From positions 248,001 to 312,000 of the forward strand of contig JALBYC010000012.1 in assembly GCA_023212645.1 (NCBI GenBank): a DNA stretch of 64,000 nt. The letters are read 5' to 3'. The notes under the pieces are model-generated. The model had not been told where the DNA came from and ran no database searches. It saw nothing but the letters and a program-made list of their open reading frames with translations. The stretch is from Farysia itapuensis. Its lineage: Eukaryota; Basidiomycota; Ustilaginomycetes; Ustilaginales; Ustilaginaceae. How positions within the stretch are numbered: the first letter of the stretch is position 1; the number at the start of each line of letters is the position of its first letter. Position numbers and translations under genes: made by a program. Positions 50,393-60,852 of this stretch are shown here, in pieces.

Positions 50393-51210
50393 GATGAGTA
50401 TCGTTGGTAAGTAGACAAAGAAGTCAAGCAAGTCCAGAGGTGGTGTGCGGGAGGGTGAAATGGGAGTAGCGTGTGAATGAGGGAGGCAAGTGATGCTCAG
50501 AGACAAGGCGGATCGTATGATGGCCCAACTCCGCTAAAGCTTGGCTGAGAGGCACAGTGGGGTCGAACTTTGTTGCGTGTGGCTCGGGCCAGCTTACTGC
50601 GCCGCAGAACGTAATTGATTCTTTTTGCACTCCACACTGCAGGCTCGAGCGACAAATGGATCGACTCAGCTAAAAGAGAGCCTCTTGCATCGAGCAAAAA
50701 ATTCGCATTGTTTCATGAACACCTACGCACCTCGTCAGAGATTGACGCCAAAGGGAAACACAAGCCGCTTACAGATACTGAGGCATGATGGCTGGCAACC
50801 GAAGAGCTCGCTTGTCGATCGTATTTCCCCACAGATTGACTGGCTGCAGTCAGTCCAGGAGCCACCTTGACGAACCATTTTCACGAGCCTTATGACGAAA
50901 TTGACGAAATTTGTGAACGCGTGAATTCGTAAGATCGTAAACGGTCCGTCTTTTTGTGCTCTAACAGACCATCAGCGTGTGATTGTCACTCGGCCGATAT
51001 CCATGTGGTTTCTACGCCGCGGCTGTCCAGCTTGTCCGACGCGAAGCTGGTCTGCGCAACTTTGATTCACAATTTGGCGTGTCGACAGGCGTGTAAGACC
51101 TTCCTATTCACAGATTGACGTGGCTGCCAGTACCGGTGCTTGCTCGCCTCCTCTCTGCCAAGCCAGAACAACGACACGTCAAAAGCTGAAGCTCGTTCCG
51201 TATCACGAAC
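50393..51210. promoter_or_regulatory. Divergent promoter acyl-CoA synthetase/EAF3
   Basis: An 818-bp region between divergent starts. It has AT-rich parts and a short direct repeat of TGACGAAAT (near 50892-50911). No gene or strong motif seen. Confidence 0.4.
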
Positions 51211-52262
51211 ATGCTGTACAACGAAGGGGAAAAGGTGCTTTGCTTTCACGGTCCATTGATCTACTCGGCCAAGGTTCTCAAGGCTGAAAAGTGGACCGGT
51301 GATGACAACGTTCGCGGCGACGTGGGTCCCTTTTATCAAGTACACTATGATGGGTGGAAGAAAACCTGGGACGAGTGGGTCCCAGAGGCTCGTCTATTGA
51401 AATACAATGATGAGAATTTGGCCAAGAAGACAGGCCTGGAGGATGCGGCAAAGTCTGGATCGCTCAACGGCTCATCTACCTCTGCTTCAGCGTCTACAGC
51501 AAACGAGAAAGGCTCAGCTACAGGCTCCGGGTCGAGGAAACCGCGTGATTCCTCGGCTGCAGCCACTTCTAGAGGAACAAAAAGAGGTCGAGATTCCGGG
51601 GTCGAGCAGGAACAAGACTTTCTCAAACGGCCCGAAATCAAAATATCGATCCCAGATCAGCTCAAGCTGCAGCTTGTCGTCGATTGGGAGAACATCACCA
51701 AGAAAGGCGAGCTGGTTCCATTACCACGGAAGCCCTGCGTCAAGGACATTCTCGAAGACTACAAAAAACATTACCTCTCCCACAAAACCGCAAAACGTTC
51801 TCCGCAGGTTGTCGAGGAAGTACTCAAGGGTCTTAAGCTCTACTTTGATCGCTCACTCGGCCAGAATCTGCTCTATCGCTTCGAGAGGGCACAGTATGTC
51901 GACTATCGAAAGAAGAATGGCCCCAAGATGGGCGACGGAGACGTTGGGAATGCTCGGTCCAGCAACGGCAGCATGGGAGGCGATATGGAGCCGAGCGACG
52001 TTTATGGCGCTGAGCACTTGTTACGGCTCTTCGTGAATTTGCCTATGATCATCGTGCACACTTCAATGGACGCCGAGTCTATCAGCCTTTTGAAGGAGCA
52101 CCTCGCCGAATTCATGTCGTAAGTCTCTCCATTGTCACCATTCCCGTGTCTCTCTCACTAACGCTTCTGCACCGTAGATACATGATCAAGGAAAAACACC
52201 GCCTCTTTGTCCGTCAGTACGAGCCAGCAACCCCAGCTCATCACAGGCTTAGCTCCACTTAG
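51211..52262 (+). CDS. EAF3: Chromodomain-MRG protein Eaf3/MRG15 (two exons)
   Basis: Exon 1 is 51211-52118 and exon 2 is 52178-52262. The 59-nt intron begins GTAAGT and ends CCGTAG. The product has 330 residues. An N-terminal chromo barrel (VLCFHGPLIYSAKVL, HYDGWKKTWDEWV) binds methylated H3K36. A Ser/Lys-rich linker leads to the MRG domain (about 140-315: LLYRFERAQY, GAEHLLRLFVNLP). Exon 2 supplies the last MRG helix (YMIKEKHRLFV). Eaf3 acts in the NuA4 acetyltransferase and the Rpd3S deacetylase, suppressing cryptic transcription. Confidence 0.94.
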
Positions 52263-52431
52263 CGACGTCGCTTTATTGCTGGCAGCACTCTTTCATGTAA
52301 CACAGGATCATCATGAAATTTAGGGACGGTGTGGTTTTTTATCATGAGACCAAGCATAGGTAGGACGGGTAACGGAGAGAAGAGCGCAAGACCATCGAAG
52401 GAGGGCAAAGTACAGAGCGGAAAGCTGCACG

Positions 52432-53893
52432 CTAGTTTCGAAGAGAAAAGCCCTTCTTTTTGGAAGCTTGCTGTTGGGAAAGCTTCTCTGGTGTGAGCGG
52501 TCGTCCGCTTTCTAGTCTGCGTCGCTTGTCGTCGAGCTCTAGACGCTGCTTTTCGAGTGCGTCGCGCATCTCTCGGTGTCGAGCGTAAAGTTCTTCTTCG
52601 CTCTGTTTCAGCTTGGCCTCCTTCTCTGCCACCTTCTGTTGGAAGACGAGCTTCATCTCGTTCTCCATCTTCCTCAGACGTGCTTCATGAATGGCGCGCT
52701 CCTCAGCCATCTTGGCAGCGGGATTGACTTCCTTGAAGACCGAGTGGTCTTGGGTAACGCCCATAGCAACCAGCTTATTGGTTCGATACTTTTCGTACAA
52801 GACATTGCTGGTGTGTTCCTTGAGCTCTTCCATGTGGGTGTGAATCAGCATCTGTCGCAGCTTGACAAAGTCGCAATGTTCCTCGTTGTCTACTTCAATT
52901 ACACCCCACGGATAAGCTCGACCTCGGACCCGTCTGCCATCGGGAGTGTCGATCTCCGAGTTTGAACCGACGACAGCAAATGGAACCTTGTTGGCAATCT
53001 CTTGCACCTCCAGCAGGGTCTCTTCGTCCTCGATCTCGTGTTGAGGCGCATGGAAGATCTCGATCTTGTGGTGAGCAATATCGTTGAGGATTCGTTGCTT
53101 GAATTGGAGAATCTCTTCGTCTGTCAGTGTGTCGGACTTGGCAATGACAGGAATCAGATTGACTTTCTGATGCAGCCTGCGCATGAACTCGATGTCGATG
53201 GGACGCAATCTGGAGAGGTATCTGAAGTCAGTGTTGTGCTGCTAATTGAAGCGTATTGGTCAACTCACGAGTGGCCTGTCGGCTGAATAAAGTAGATGCA
53301 CGCATGGACTCGATCATCCTGCATCTTGTTGCGATTGACCCTGTTCTCTTGCTCGAGGTATTGATCAAAGCGGGACTCGATGTTGTCCACGATTGGCTTC
53401 CAGCTGCACGAACGGATAAGGTATCAGTCGTCTGGGCTCAAGCTACCGTACGAAGCGGCACGTGCTTACCTTTCGTCATTGTTAATGAAATCGCCAAAGC
53501 CAGGTGTGTCAACCACGTTGAGCCGCAGACGAACGCCGTTTTCCTCGATGTCTGTGTCAACGGTCGACGTCAGTAATGATGCGATGCGGCCATCTCTCCT
53601 ACTGGCTACTTACCTGAGCTGATGTTCTCGATGGCAACAGTCTTGCGTCTCTCCTGCTGCGGAGGTGGAGCTTGCTTGCGGGGATAGAGAGTAGTGTTGA
53701 AGAGCGTGTTGATCAAAGTTGATTTTCCCAGTCCAGATTCACCGACGACCATGGCGTTGAAGTGAAAGCCTTTGCGGACACTCTTTCTATGCACCTGATT
53801 CGGGAGGTTAGCGAAGCCGACATAGCCAGTGAGCTTCTTGCGGGCGGATGACACGGAATTGCTCGGTGCGGCGGGTGCATCAGAGCCGTTCAT
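52432..53893 (-). CDS. Septin, Cdc3 type (four exons)
   Basis: The exons are 53614-53893, 53470-53551, 53269-53403 and 52432-53209, giving 424 residues. All donors are GTAAGT, GTAAGC or GTGAGT. The N terminus [16 protein letters not shown] is followed by the P-loop GESGLGKS at 51-58, the switch [12 protein letters not shown], the G4-like motif AKSD and the septin unique element [14 protein letters not shown]. The C-terminal coiled coil runs from about residue 310 and ends in a basic tail. Septins assemble into filaments at the bud neck and hyphal tips. A second in-frame acceptor at 53222 would start exon 4 at 53221 and insert four residues; the downstream acceptor restores the canonical [11 protein letters not shown] and was chosen. 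Confidence 0.93.
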
Positions 53894-54770
53894 TTTGGCA
53901 AGCGATGGTGTTTGCTGACAAAGGGAATGTTGGACACCTAGCTAGAGCAGAACGAGCTTCTGCCAGCGAGTCTTTGGTTGGCCAGAGATGCGCAAGTAGG
54001 GCAGAGAGTAAGGAGGTTTAAGGAGCAAGGGTGATGGTGAGCGACGAGCAAGTGCGACCAGAGCGTGTGCCCTTTAGACAACCTGCGTGCGACCTTGAAG
54101 CAGAGTAACAAGTGTGTGTCTCAGGATTTCATCTTGAATTTGCACACTACAAATGTGTCGCGTTGCTTTACAATTTGGACTACAAAACGGCATACACATA
54201 CACATAGTTGATCCTGTTCACTCCTACATACACTGATAGTCGCTGTGCCCCGAACGAATTTCCTTCGTTGGAGAAGACGGGTTGAACGACCTGAACTCTC
54301 GCGGTAATGTGCCGATCGAGTGCGCTTCTTCGTGGTTCAACGTAAAGTATGAGTCTGTGGTCGTAACAGGCTTCAGACGTCCTGAAGAGCGCGTATGGGC
54401 GGGTCAAAGCGGAAGTTTGTTCTCTTGGGCGAGGATCTGAGGGCTCAACACGGACAATTGCACCGTGGTCATTCACACTAACAGCCGCCGTCAATGTATT
54501 CAGGTTTGGCGACATGCTCAAGATGGAGAGCTGAGAGGATGACGAGCGAGGCGTGAGGCAGTAGTGTCACAGTCACAGTCACAGTTTGTGAGGGTGGATG
54601 CGTAAGCGTATCGGCCGAATGAAGCGTCCTTGGTCCATGCACGAAAACGTGTGCAAAAAGAAATTCACTGAAAATCTTCAAGAAGATTTGGGAGAACCCT
54701 TCAGTGACAGCCATCAGCACGAGCCGCCTCCTTCCTCTACCACCACACCTTCCCATATACACAATTCGCC
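53894..54770. promoter_or_regulatory. Divergent promoter septin/SAH1
   Basis: An 877-bp region between divergent starts. Three tandem TCACAG hexamers lie at about 54567-54584. An exact ACAAAGGGA occurs at 53918-53926, just before the septin start; it equals the U. maydis pheromone response element as I remember it, but a 9-mer is expected by chance. No gene seen. Confidence 0.4.
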
Positions 54771-56130
54771 ATGTCCAACTACAAGGTATGTTTCGCGTTT
54801 TCTTTCTTTTTGCTCATGTTCACCGTCACTGACATGTGTCTCGCTCTAGGTTGCCGATATCTCTCTCGCCGCTTTCGGTCGAAAGGAAATTGAGATCGCT
54901 GAGGGTGAGATGCCCGGTCTCATCGCCCTCCGAACAAAGTACGGCAATGAGCAGCCGCTCAAAGGAGCACGCATTGCCGGATCCCTGCACATGACCATCC
55001 AGACCGCTGTACTTATCGAGACCCTGGTTGTGCTCGGTGCTCAGGTCACTTGGGCTTCATGCAACATCTTCTCCACCCAGGACCACGCCGCCGCTGCCAT
55101 CGCCGCCACCGGCGTACCCGTATTTGCCTGGAAGGGCGAAACCGAGGATGAGTACAACTGGTGTCTCGAACAGACTATCACTGCCCACCCCGAAGGCCCC
55201 AACATGATCCTCGATGACGGAGGTGATCTTACCTGGCTCGTCCACGAGAAATACCCCCAGCTGATTGACCAGATCAAGGGTGTCTCCGAGGAGACTACCA
55301 CCGGCGTTCACTTCCTTTACACTGCCATGAAGAAGGGCACCCTCAAGCTTGCCGCCATCAACGTCAACGACTCGGTCACCAAGTCCAAGTTCGACAACTA
55401 CTACGGTTGCCGAGAGTCGCTCGTCGATGGCATCAAGCGCGCCACTGATGTCATGCTCGGCGGAAAAGTTGCTATTGTTGCTGGCTTCGGTGATGTTGGA
55501 AAGGGATGCGCTGAGTCGCTCCGCGGCTACGGCTGCCGAGTTATCGTCACCGAGGTCGACCCCATCAACGCCCTTCAGGCTTCCATGGCCGGCTACCAGG
55601 TTGACACCATGGACGACTGCGCTGCCCAAGCCGACCTTTTCGTCACCACCACTGGATGCCGAGACATCATCACTGGCAAGCACTTTGAGGCCATGCGTGA
55701 CGATGCCATCGTCTGCAACATTGGTCACTTTGACATCGAGATTGACGTTGCCTGGCTCAAGGCCAACGCCAAGAGCGTTGTCAACATCAAGCCCCAGGTT
55801 GACCGATACGAGATGAAGAACGGCCGACACATTATCCTCTTGGCCGAGGGACGACTCGTCAACCTCGGATGTGCCACTGGCCACCCTTCGTTCATCATGT
55901 CTGCCTCTTTCTGCAACCAGACCCTTGCTCAAATTGCTCTCTGGAACGACAAGGAGGGCCAGTACAAGCGCGGACAGGTCTACATGCTTCCCAAGGCACT
56001 TGATGAGGAAGTCGCCCTTGCTCACTTGGCTCGTCTTAATGTCAAGCTCACCAAGCTGACCACCGTCCAGGCCGACTACCTTGACCTGCCTGTCGATGGT
56101 CCTTACAAGCGTGACACCTACCGATACTAA
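54771..56130 (+). CDS. SAH1: S-adenosylhomocysteine hydrolase (two exons)
   Basis: Exon 1 is 54771-54785 (MSNYK) and exon 2 is 54850-56130. The 64-nt intron begins GTATGT and ends CTCTAG. The product has 431 residues, the normal length. The substrate region ([15 protein letters not shown]), the NAD-binding GFGDVGKG near residue 217 and the terminal YKRDTYRY are all present. The enzyme splits S-adenosylhomocysteine into adenosine and homocysteine, keeping methylation running. Codon use is strongly C-biased at third positions, as for a highly expressed gene, which also creates a long meaningless open frame on the other strand. Confidence 0.97.
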
Positions 56131-56508
56131 GCATGACACTCTGCTAGAGTCAGCCAGACTCACTGTACAAGTACTCAACGGGCTAATACAACTCTCATAT
56201 CGACTCTTTCCCTCAAAATAAAAATTCAGCAGTAATCTCTTTCCGGTACAGCACCATCTCAGAACGTTTCCTCACCATCTTGTCTGCAATGCATCATATT
56301 CCCCGGCCTTCTCAACAAGGCTTTTCCACACATCTCTGGCTGTTTGTGATCGTACGACATATCGTTGGCTGAAATTGTTCGGATGAGGGTGAGCCGGCGG
56401 TGAATTTTTGGGGGGGGCGGAGCGATAAGTCGCGTGAGCCGATGGAAGGACTGTGCATTTTCGGTGGTCCGCTATGTCCTTCCTTCCACCAAACATCAAG
56501 GTCAGTCG
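56131..56508 (+). promoter_or_regulatory. Promoter/leader of aminopeptidase P
   Basis: A 378-bp gap with a G-run at 56410-56417. An upstream ATG at 56474 opens a 29-codon frame to TGA at 56563 that overlaps the main start in another frame. Confidence 0.45.
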
Positions 56509-58533
56509 ATGTCCTTGCGTGCAACACGCTTCTTCGTTCGTATACCGTCTGTCAGAAACTTGACTAAATCTCCGAGCCGCTTCGCTCCGTCTACCATCCG
56601 GACCTCACCGGCTTATAAATTCGTATCGCCTGCTCAGCAGTCGTTTGATCTACAGCATATACATCGCCGACGTCTTTCTTCGTCCAGTGTCAATATGGGT
56701 GCCATTGCAACAGGAAGAGTCGATACGACCAAGCAGGTCCAGGCTCTGCGCAAACTCATGGCCCAGCAGGGCGTGGACGCATACGTGGTACCGTCCGAGG
56801 ACGAACATGCCTCCGAGTACCCGGCAGAGTCGGATCTAAGAAGAGGATACGTCTCAGGCTTTACTGGGTCCGCTGGCTGCGCCATCATCACCGCGAAGGA
56901 AGCTCTGCTGTTCACGGACGGTCGATACTTTCTGCAGGCTGGTCAGCAGCTGGAGCCTTCGGTATGGACACTGATGAAGCAAGGAGAGCCCAACGTTCCT
57001 ACATGGCAAGAATACCTTTCTAAAAACGTCCCACCCAAGTCCAAGATCGGCATGGATCCTTCTCTGATCTCTGCTGACGATGCCAAAGACATCTCGGCTG
57101 AGCTTGCCAAGATTGGCTCCAGCCTTGAGTCGATTGAGCGAAACCTGGTCGACGAAGTTTGGACAGATCGTCCTGCACGCCCCGCTAAGCCTATCTTTGT
57201 ACTCTCGGACGACATTGCTGGTCGTTCGAGTGCCGATAAGATCAAAGAGCTGCGCGAACAGATCAAGAAGAAGTCGGCCAAAGGCTTTGTAGCCAACATG
57301 ATGGATGAAGTGGCTTGGCTCTTTAATCTCAGAGGCACTGATGTACCTTACAATCCTGTCTTCTTCTCTTTCGCCCTTGTACTGTTCGACCGAACATTGC
57401 TCTATGTCAACGAGACGCAAATCAACGAGCAGGTCAAGACTCAGCTTGGCTCCCATGTCACTCTTCGACCCTACGACAGCTTTTACAGCGACTTGAGCAA
57501 GATCGGCGAGGAAATGCAACCAGGTGACAAGATTTTGATCGGCAAAAGGGCATCACTAGCTGTCCAGCAAGCTCTAGGAGGCTCAGCAAAAGTCGAAATT
57601 TGCAGGTCTATCGTAGGAGATCAAAAGTCGATCAAGAACCAGGTCGAGCTAGAGGGTTTCCGACAAAGTCATATTCGCGATGGTGCTGCCCTGTGCCAAT
57701 ACTTTGCCTGGCTAGAGGAGCAGCTGCACGCCGGGAACAAGGTGACCGAGTCTCAAGGTGCCGACAGACTCAGCTCCTACCGACAGTCGCTTGATCATTT
57801 CCGCGGCGAGAGCTTCACTACGATCTCGTCGACTGGGGCCAACGGGGCTATCATCCACTACAGCCCCGATCCTGAGACTTGTCCAGTCATTGATGTCAAT
57901 GAGATCTACCTTTGCGATTCAGGCGCACAGTTCACCGATGGTACAACCGACGTAACGCGCACATGGCATTTCGGCAAACCCGCGAGCGAGCATGTTCGTG
58001 CCTTTACTCGTGTTCTCCAGGGACACATTGCCATCGACCGTGCTATTTTCCCAAAGGGGACGACGGGCTATCTGCTCGACGTCTTCGCCCGTCGTGCGCT
58101 GTGGGAAGATGGTCTGGATTACCGACATGGCACTGGTCACGGAGTTGGCCATTTCCTCAACGTACACGAGGGGCCACAGGGTATCGGCACTCGTGCGGTC
58201 TTCAACGAGACCAGTCTCAAAGAAAACATGGTCATCTCCAACGAACCAGGCTACTACGCCGATGGCAAATTTGGCATTCGTATTGAAAATCTTGTCATCG
58301 TCAAGTCTGCCAAAACGCCCAACAACTTTGGCGACAAGGGCTACCTGACATTCGAGCACTTGACCATGTGTCCTATTCAGACCTCGCTTGTAGACGCCTC
58401 GCTGCTCAACGCTGACGAGAAGAACTGGCTCAATGCCTACCACGACGAGGTGTTGCAGAAAGTTGGACCTCTGGTCAAATCTGATACTCGTGCTTTGTCT
58501 TGGCTCCAGAAACACTGTCAAGCCCGCGTATAA
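56509..58533 (+). CDS. Xaa-Pro aminopeptidase P with mitochondrial-like leader
   Basis: The protein has 674 residues from the ATG at 56509. The first 60 residues are rich in Arg/Ser/Phe without acidic residues, which fits a mitochondrial leader. The peptidase starts at a second in-frame ATG, 56695 (MGAIATGRVD), and has the three-part aminopeptidase P layout. The dinuclear metal site is visible: the aspartates in CDSGAQFTDGTTDVTRTWH, the histidine in GTGHGVGHFLNVHEGP, and the glutamates in ISNEPGYY and RIENLVIV. It removes N-terminal residues before proline. Yeast Fra1 is in this family. The open frame starts upstream at a GTG. Two products from two starts are possible. Confidence 0.93.
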   Translation: MSLRATRFFVRIPSVRNLTKSPSRFAPSTIRTSPAYKFVSPAQQSFDLQHIHRRRLSSSSVNMGAIATGRVDTTKQVQALRKLMAQQGVDAYVVPSEDEHASEYPAESDLRRGYVSGFTGSAGCAIITAKEALLFTDGRYFLQAGQQLEPSVWTLMKQGEPNVPTWQEYLSKNVPPKSKIGMDPSLISADDAKDISAELAKIGSSLESIERNLVDEVWTDRPARPAKPIFVLSDDIAGRSSADKIKELREQIKKKSAKGFVANMMDEVAWLFNLRGTDVPYNPVFFSFALVLFDRTLLYVNETQINEQVKTQLGSHVTLRPYDSFYSDLSKIGEEMQPGDKILIGKRASLAVQQALGGSAKVEICRSIVGDQKSIKNQVELEGFRQSHIRDGAALCQYFAWLEEQLHAGNKVTESQGADRLSSYRQSLDHFRGESFTTISSTGANGAIIHYSPDPETCPVIDVNEIYLCDSGAQFTDGTTDVTRTWHFGKPASEHVRAFTRVLQGHIAIDRAIFPKGTTGYLLDVFARRALWEDGLDYRHGTGHGVGHFLNVHEGPQGIGTRAVFNETSLKENMVISNEPGYYADGKFGIRIENLVIVKSAKTPNNFGDKGYLTFEHLTMCPIQTSLVDASLLNADEKNWLNAYHDEVLQKVGPLVKSDTRALSWLQKHCQARV

Positions 58534-58721
58534 GAGACAGTCACCGAAAATACACGTCAAACACATCACCGCTTGTAACTAGGTACTCAGAAGCTGACCT
58601 CTCCTGTATCAGAGAAGAACATAAATTGGCACTACGAATGCTGTCGGTGTAATTAGCAAGACTGTGAGATACGGACACCGACGCTTTGTGTGCTAGTGTG
58701 AGACAGGGTAAGCTAGAAAGA

Positions 58722-59991
58722 CTACCAAGAGGTGTTCATTGGATCTCTCTGTTCCGAAGAATCGCACCACATTTGATTTAGACTAGATCTTTTGAGACTT
58801 GTGGAAGCGTAGGATGCAGTTGGGCCAGAATGGTGTGGTAGGGATGCGCGATGCTGCAAAGGCATGTTGGCAGACATTTTTTTCCAGGTGTCTTCGTAAT
58901 CGAGGCCGGGGAGGGAGGAGGGACCGTTGGTCGGGCTGGCAGGCGCTGATGCAACAAGGTTGGACGACAAGGACGGCGAAGGAGAGCCTGGCATAGCTGA
59001 CGAGTACTGTGGAGAAGCGCTGGCCTGAAGTGAGTGAAGGTCATCACAGCTGTTGGCTCGGTCTCCGGTATATGTGAGATTTGCAATGGAGTGCGAGTCA
59101 GAATATCGCGACAATGGCCGTGACTGACCGTTCCTGGTGGGTGCACCGTCGACGGTTGCCTCTGAAATTCCAGTCATGAACCCGTGAGCGGGATTGGAAT
59201 AGTCATCGCGAGTATAGCTGTATGGTACTCCCGCGTCCATTCTTCGGTGAAGATGGTTTCGCATGACTAGACTGGAATTTGCCGACTGAGCGTCTTGTAC
59301 GCCCATCGTCTTCGGATAGCTGTGCATTTCCACCATCGGCGCATAATGAGGTGCCATCATATCGTGCAATAACCCCACCATTTTCTTCTTGCGCTCTACC
59401 TTGGAAAATGTGCAGAGTCTATTCTGCTTGGTGCAGCGTGTGCACGGCTGGAGGCCAGAGCACTGTACCAGCAACAAGAAAGCATCGGCGTCAGCTTCCA
59501 CTCCTTCTGCGTCGTAACGCTGTAAAGGGGCCAAACAAAAAAAACCTTACCTTTGCTTTGCGTTGGCGGCAGTGCTCACAGGCGTGCGTGACGCGGACAC
59601 TTTTGGTGTCACACATTTGACGCAGATACTGCCCTGTCAACTTTTGCGATTCTTCGTGGTCTTGCTTGCTTTGTGCTTCCAAAATGACCGCCTGAGCTTG
59701 GATATCTGACAGATCGACATTGGCCCGAGGTTGTCCTATTTTAGGTTTTGCACATGGGGTTGGCCACATCTCGAAGTGTCTTTTTGCGATGGACCCGGAC
59801 GACTGCCGATCGAATGAGGCGAAGCTGGATTCATCTTGACTAGTAAAGGTGTCCGCAGCCGAACGCAAATGCATTGGTAACGCAGGGTGTGAAGCATTGG
59901 GTGTCATAATGACCTTTTTACTTGAGCTATTCCAGGAGTTGGCGAGAAACGGACGGTCGTGAAGAGTCATAGCTGCTGTTGCAACAGGCAT
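58722..59991 (-). CDS. Zn2Cys6 transcription factor (two exons)
   Basis: Exon 1 is 59551-59991 and exon 2 is 58722-59462. The 88-nt intron starts GTAAGG and ends TACAG. The product has 393 residues. The intron falls inside the zinc cluster: exon 1 ends ACEHCRQRKAK and exon 2 begins CSGLQPCTRCTKQNRLC, which together give the exact C-x2-C-x6-C-x5-C-x2-C-x6-C spacing at about residues 138-165. A basic run (KVERKKK) follows. The rest is Ser/Pro-rich and disordered, without the usual large fungal regulatory domain, and the cluster lies far from the N terminus. Target genes are unknown. It converges with aminopeptidase P. Confidence 0.85.
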
Positions 59992-60852
59992 AGAAGTCAG
60001 ACGAGTCAGATGTCAAAGCTTATGTAGAAGCGGGTGTCAAACAGGACGGGAAGCTTCTTTGACAAGCAAACGTCAGAAGTCACCTAATAAGGCTTACATC
60101 ACCGGTCCAAGGCAAGAAACCCCCCAGCGCCAAGAGCCAGTCACCGAGATCAGACCGAGGACCTCGGAATGCGCACGCCATATCAACGTGGCTTTTGCCA
60201 GCACCACAGCGGGGAAAGGAGAAAAGGAAGAAAGGAATAGTGGCTCTATGAGACGAGCTTTGTGGCAATGAAATAACGTGTACTGCTGTCAAAAGATCGA
60301 CTCAAATGAGCAATGATCAAAAGAAGAAGCCCTCGGTGTGCACAGAAATGAGGCTCATTCATGCGCTCATGTACGTCTCTTGACAAGATCCGCATCTTTT
60401 GCAGAATGAAATGGGAACCATGTGGGTAGTGACCACTTGGTCTGCAACTCAACTGTTGGAAACTGCTGATAGACAAATGTGGTGCATATTGCTGCAAGCT
60501 ACTGGATCAACGTATTTTGCTCGGGCCCGCTTCTTGAGTATGATAAACGCGACCCACCAAAGCGTGGCACGAACATTTTGTGGCTTGAGAGCGATGATGC
60601 GAATGGGCACAATGCTATTCCCACCAAAATGCAAAGGCCGACACGTAGTCATTGCTCAGATTCACTCATCTGGCCACGAGGGTCTGCGATGGCTTCTTTT
60701 CCATTTCAGCAAAGTTTGTGTACGTTGTCATTGCCACGCATACCTTTCACTATAGGCGAAAACGTGGCGAGGTGTTTTGAGTTCAAAGCCCGAGATTGCT
60801 TTAGGCATCGAGCTGCTCGTGTCATGTCATGATGTTGCTCTTGCGGCTTTCG
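59992..60852. other. Intergenic, upstream of the Zn2Cys6 gene
   Basis: An 861-bp gap holding the promoter of the Zn2Cys6 gene and the 3' flank of the last gene. Open frames here are short and overlap each other. I see no gene or repeat. Confidence 0.4.

Noticed and set aside
53918..53926. Exact ACAAAGGGA, the U. maydis pheromone response element as I remember it
   Set aside because: A given 9-mer is expected about 0.5 times in 64 kb on both strands, and a single copy before a septin gene is weak evidence.
55057..56178. 373-codon open frame antisense to SAH1
   Set aside because: It results from the biased codon use of SAH1, which avoids stop codons on the other strand. The sense gene is unmistakable.
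15611..57000. Fra1-like aminopeptidase P and Fra2-like BolA in one window, as partners in iron signalling
   Set aside because: They lie about 40 kb apart with many unrelated genes between, and the aminopeptidase has a mitochondrial-like leader. Linkage is probably coincidence.
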